The notes under the pieces are model-generated. The model had not been told where the DNA came from, searched no databases, and saw only the letters and a list, made by a program, of their open reading frames with translations. Shown piece by piece: positions 26,013-27,787 of a stretch of DNA of 27,787 bases (positions within the stretch are counted from its first letter, which is position 1; each line of letters starts with the position of its first letter). The stretch is from the IMG/VR virus record IMGVR_UViG_3300025120_000414, positions 1-27,787 of that record, one strand, 5' to 3'. The position numbers and the translations under genes were made by a program. This stretch comes from a virus.

Positions 26013-27146
26013 ATGGAACAAAATACAATCGAAGAGATTGGTGGAATGAAGGTCTTCAGTAATCCTGAGGACCTTGCTGCGTCTATGAACAGCACACCAG
26101 AACAACCAGCTGTACAGGCTGAAGAGCAACCACAAGCTGAACAAGTAACACCTGAACAGCCTACGGTAGAAGAGACTCCAATGCAAGAAACTCCCGTACA
26201 GGAGATGCAGGCGGAGCAACCAACACAAGAGAACGAGGTTCAGCAGGAAACTGCCGAGCCAACATCTAATACAGAGTATTCTGAAGGCGAACTCGAAGGA
26301 GCTGTTATGGAATTTCTAAGCAACCGCTTGGGAAGGGAGATCAGTTCTTTTGATGAGTTTGAAAATACTCAACAAGCTGAAGCAAGCGCTATTGACGAGC
26401 GTGTTGAAGCCATCGCAAAGTTCGTAGAGGAAACGGGCCGAGCACCAGAGGATTGGTTTAGGTATCAGTCATTGAATCCAGAAGGTATGGATGACATGAC
26501 AGCTATTCGCATTCAAATGGCGAATGAATACCCCAACCTATCTTATGATGAGCTAGACTTACTCGTTAACAGCAAGTACAAAGTTGATCCAGACCTTAAT
26601 ACTGAGGGAGAGGTTCAGCTTGCACAACTACAGCTTAAAATTGATGGTGATAAAGCGCGTCGAGACATCGAAGGGATTAGAGGTAAATACTCTGCCCCTG
26701 AAGCTGTCGAGTCAGCGCCTCAATCGCTTATTAATGACGAATGGGTGGCGGCAATGTCTAAGGAAGTTAACGATCTCACAGGTCTAGAGTTTGACCTAGG
26801 GAATGAGAAGACTTTCGAATTTGGCCTTGACGACAACTACAAGTCGCAACTAATAAATAAGAATGCTCGTCTTGACGAGTACTTCGATGATTACGTGAGG
26901 GAGGACGGAAGCTGGGATTACGATATGCTGTCTTCGCATAGGGCTTTGATTGATAACATTGACAAAATTGTCAAGTCTGTTTACACCCAAGGGTTGGGTG
27001 ACGGTCAAAAAACTATCGTGAACACAGCGGCTAACGTATCTACGCAGACAGCCCCTACTACGAATCAAAATCAAACAAATCCGTTAGCTGACCAACTTAA
27101 AAATATTCTTGGCGGTCAGTCTAACAAACTAACTTTTAAAGTCTAA
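26013..27146 (+). CDS. probable head scaffolding protein (377 aa)
   Basis: Scaffolding proteins template the procapsid and leave before DNA packaging. The 377-aa product sits just before the capsid gene, as expected. Its N-terminal ~90 residues are highly charged and Glu/Gln/Pro-rich (PEQPAVQAEEQPQAEQVTPE), then helical segments follow (AEASAIDERVEAIAKFVEE, AQLQLKIDGDKARRDIEG). It ends with the short capsid-binding-type tail NPLADQLKNILGG and KLTFKV. No protease motif was seen. Confidence 0.78.
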   Translation: MEQNTIEEIGGMKVFSNPEDLAASMNSTPEQPAVQAEEQPQAEQVTPEQPTVEETPMQETPVQEMQAEQPTQENEVQQETAEPTSNTEYSEGELEGAVMEFLSNRLGREISSFDEFENTQQAEASAIDERVEAIAKFVEETGRAPEDWFRYQSLNPEGMDDMTAIRIQMANEYPNLSYDELDLLVNSKYKVDPDLNTEGEVQLAQLQLKIDGDKARRDIEGIRGKYSAPEAVESAPQSLINDEWVAAMSKEVNDLTGLEFDLGNEKTFEFGLDDNYKSQLINKNARLDEYFDDYVREDGSWDYDMLSSHRALIDNIDKIVKSVYTQGLGDGQKTIVNTAANVSTQTAPTTNQNQTNPLADQLKNILGGQSNKLTFKV

Positions 27147-27151
27147 AAATT

Positions 27152-27787
27152 ATGGCTACTACTGCTGCGGCGGCAGGTGGTGTGGACGGAGCTAAGTCCA
27201 ACCTGCGATTATCGCCCGAAACTTATACTACTATCGGCACTTTGCTGGATCAAAACAAAGATTTTGTAATTCCTCAACTTGTCGAAACATATGGTGATCA
27301 AGGTATCACTGGGATGTTGAAATTAACTGGCGCTATTAACGCTGGAGGTACTTCTGATGAAGTACGATATCACGAAGTCGGAAGACGTCACAGAACAGTT
27401 TCTGTTACAGCAACTTCGTCAAAATCTGGAGACCAAACAACTATTGCTTTCGCTGCTGATGGCACTGATGGTATTCCTTTTGGTGCTAACGATGTATTGA
27501 TGGATAGCGCTGACGGTAGACGCTATATCGTTATTTCCATTGATACTGCTAGTCCTGGAACTGCTGATGCAGCTGTTGTTGCTTCATTGGACGGTGAGGC
27601 TGCGGTAGCTGACGCTACTTCAACTCGTGACTGGATTGTTCTTGGAAACCTATACGGACAAGGACAAGAGCAGCCATCTCACTTCACTGATAGTGATATC
27701 GTAAAGCGTCAGAATCCATTTATGATTGTTAAGGACCGCTACCAAGTGAGCGGTTCACAAGCAACCAATATCGGCTGGGTTGACACT
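27152..27787 (+). CDS. major capsid protein, N-terminal part (212 aa, truncated by window edge)
   Basis: The frame runs open from ATG 27152 to the right edge of the window, 212 codons, so the C-terminal part is missing. The N-terminal ~10 residues are Ala/Thr-rich, followed by an alpha-helical arm (SPETYTTIGTLLDQNKDFV), then beta-rich segments with GAINAGGTSDEVRYHEVGRR (about 60-79) and RQNPFMIVKDRYQVSGSQ near the end. The latter fits the HK97-type fold of marine phage capsid proteins. Context (scaffold gene directly upstream) is the strongest evidence. It would form the bulk of the icosahedral head. Confidence 0.82.
   Translation, partial: MATTAAAAGGVDGAKSNLRLSPETYTTIGTLLDQNKDFVIPQLVETYGDQGITGMLKLTGAINAGGTSDEVRYHEVGRRHRTVSVTATSSKSGDQTTIAFAADGTDGIPFGANDVLMDSADGRRYIVISIDTASPGTADAAVVASLDGEAAVADATSTRDWIVLGNLYGQGQEQPSHFTDSDIVKRQNPFMIVKDRYQVSGSQATNIGWVDT

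Noticed and set aside
1-27787. Search for CRISPR arrays, integrase, transposase and IS ends
   Set aside because: No repeat-spacer pattern, no tyrosine or serine recombinase and no transposase seen in the translated frames.
9395-27787. Assignment to crAss-like phages from the terminase-portal-...-capsid order
   Set aside because: Gene order alone is common to many tailed phages, and I see no crAss-specific RNA polymerase or other hallmark in the window.

Overview
The window is part of the genome of a tailed double-stranded DNA phage (Caudoviricetes) that probably infects a marine Bacteroidota (flavobacterium-like) host. It contains a large terminase, portal, scaffold and the start of a major capsid gene, which establish it as phage. 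Three things point to the host. Several promoters fit the Bacteroidota pattern TTG-N20-TAnnTTTG. Two secreted proteins end in type IX secretion (T9SS) sorting domains. The same proteins carry the Cys-rich 'GCxD..NYxxxA..DDGSC' repeats common in marine Flavobacteriia. I see no integrase and no CRISPR array.

Layout. Positions 1-3550 are a leftward module of small genes, probably early. They are packed with 4-bp ATGA stop/start overlaps. Three strong promoters read leftward, and four genes share an identical 14-nt leader element exactly 3 nt before their ATG. One gene looks like a distant HhH-GPD DNA-glycosylase-fold protein. The far left end holds a possible 55-codon gene overlapping a tRNA-like segment. 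Positions 3551-4272 are a non-coding divergent region with GT-rich alternating purine/pyrimidine tracts, a degenerate ~50-bp duplication and a rightward promoter.

From 4273 to the right edge nearly everything reads rightward. In order: small basic and structural proteins; an M15 peptidase (likely endolysin); one opposing winged-helix gene; small accessory genes; a GroES-like co-chaperonin with two GroES folds; an HNH nuclease overlapping a tRNA-Arg(UCU); a Zn-ribbon protein; the large terminase; the portal; a tail-fibre/adhesin block with collagen-like, repetitive fibre and LamG-type proteins; then three overlapping genes encoding two T9SS-type secreted proteins and a predicted outer-membrane beta-barrel. 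These are followed by a membrane-anchored coiled coil, a secreted thioredoxin-like protein, small Lys/Gly-tagged proteins, three beta-rich structural proteins, the scaffold and the truncated major capsid gene.

How it fits together. The left module would run early and the right module would build and release virions, with GroES assisting folding of capsid or other phage proteins. The phage tRNA reads AGA, a codon prominent in the portal gene but absent from at least one leftward gene. The most unusual part is 18817-23311, a host-envelope-directed cargo cassette embedded by translational coupling between virion genes. The other notable signals are the shared leader element of the left genes and the short-leader or leaderless promoters of the right genes.
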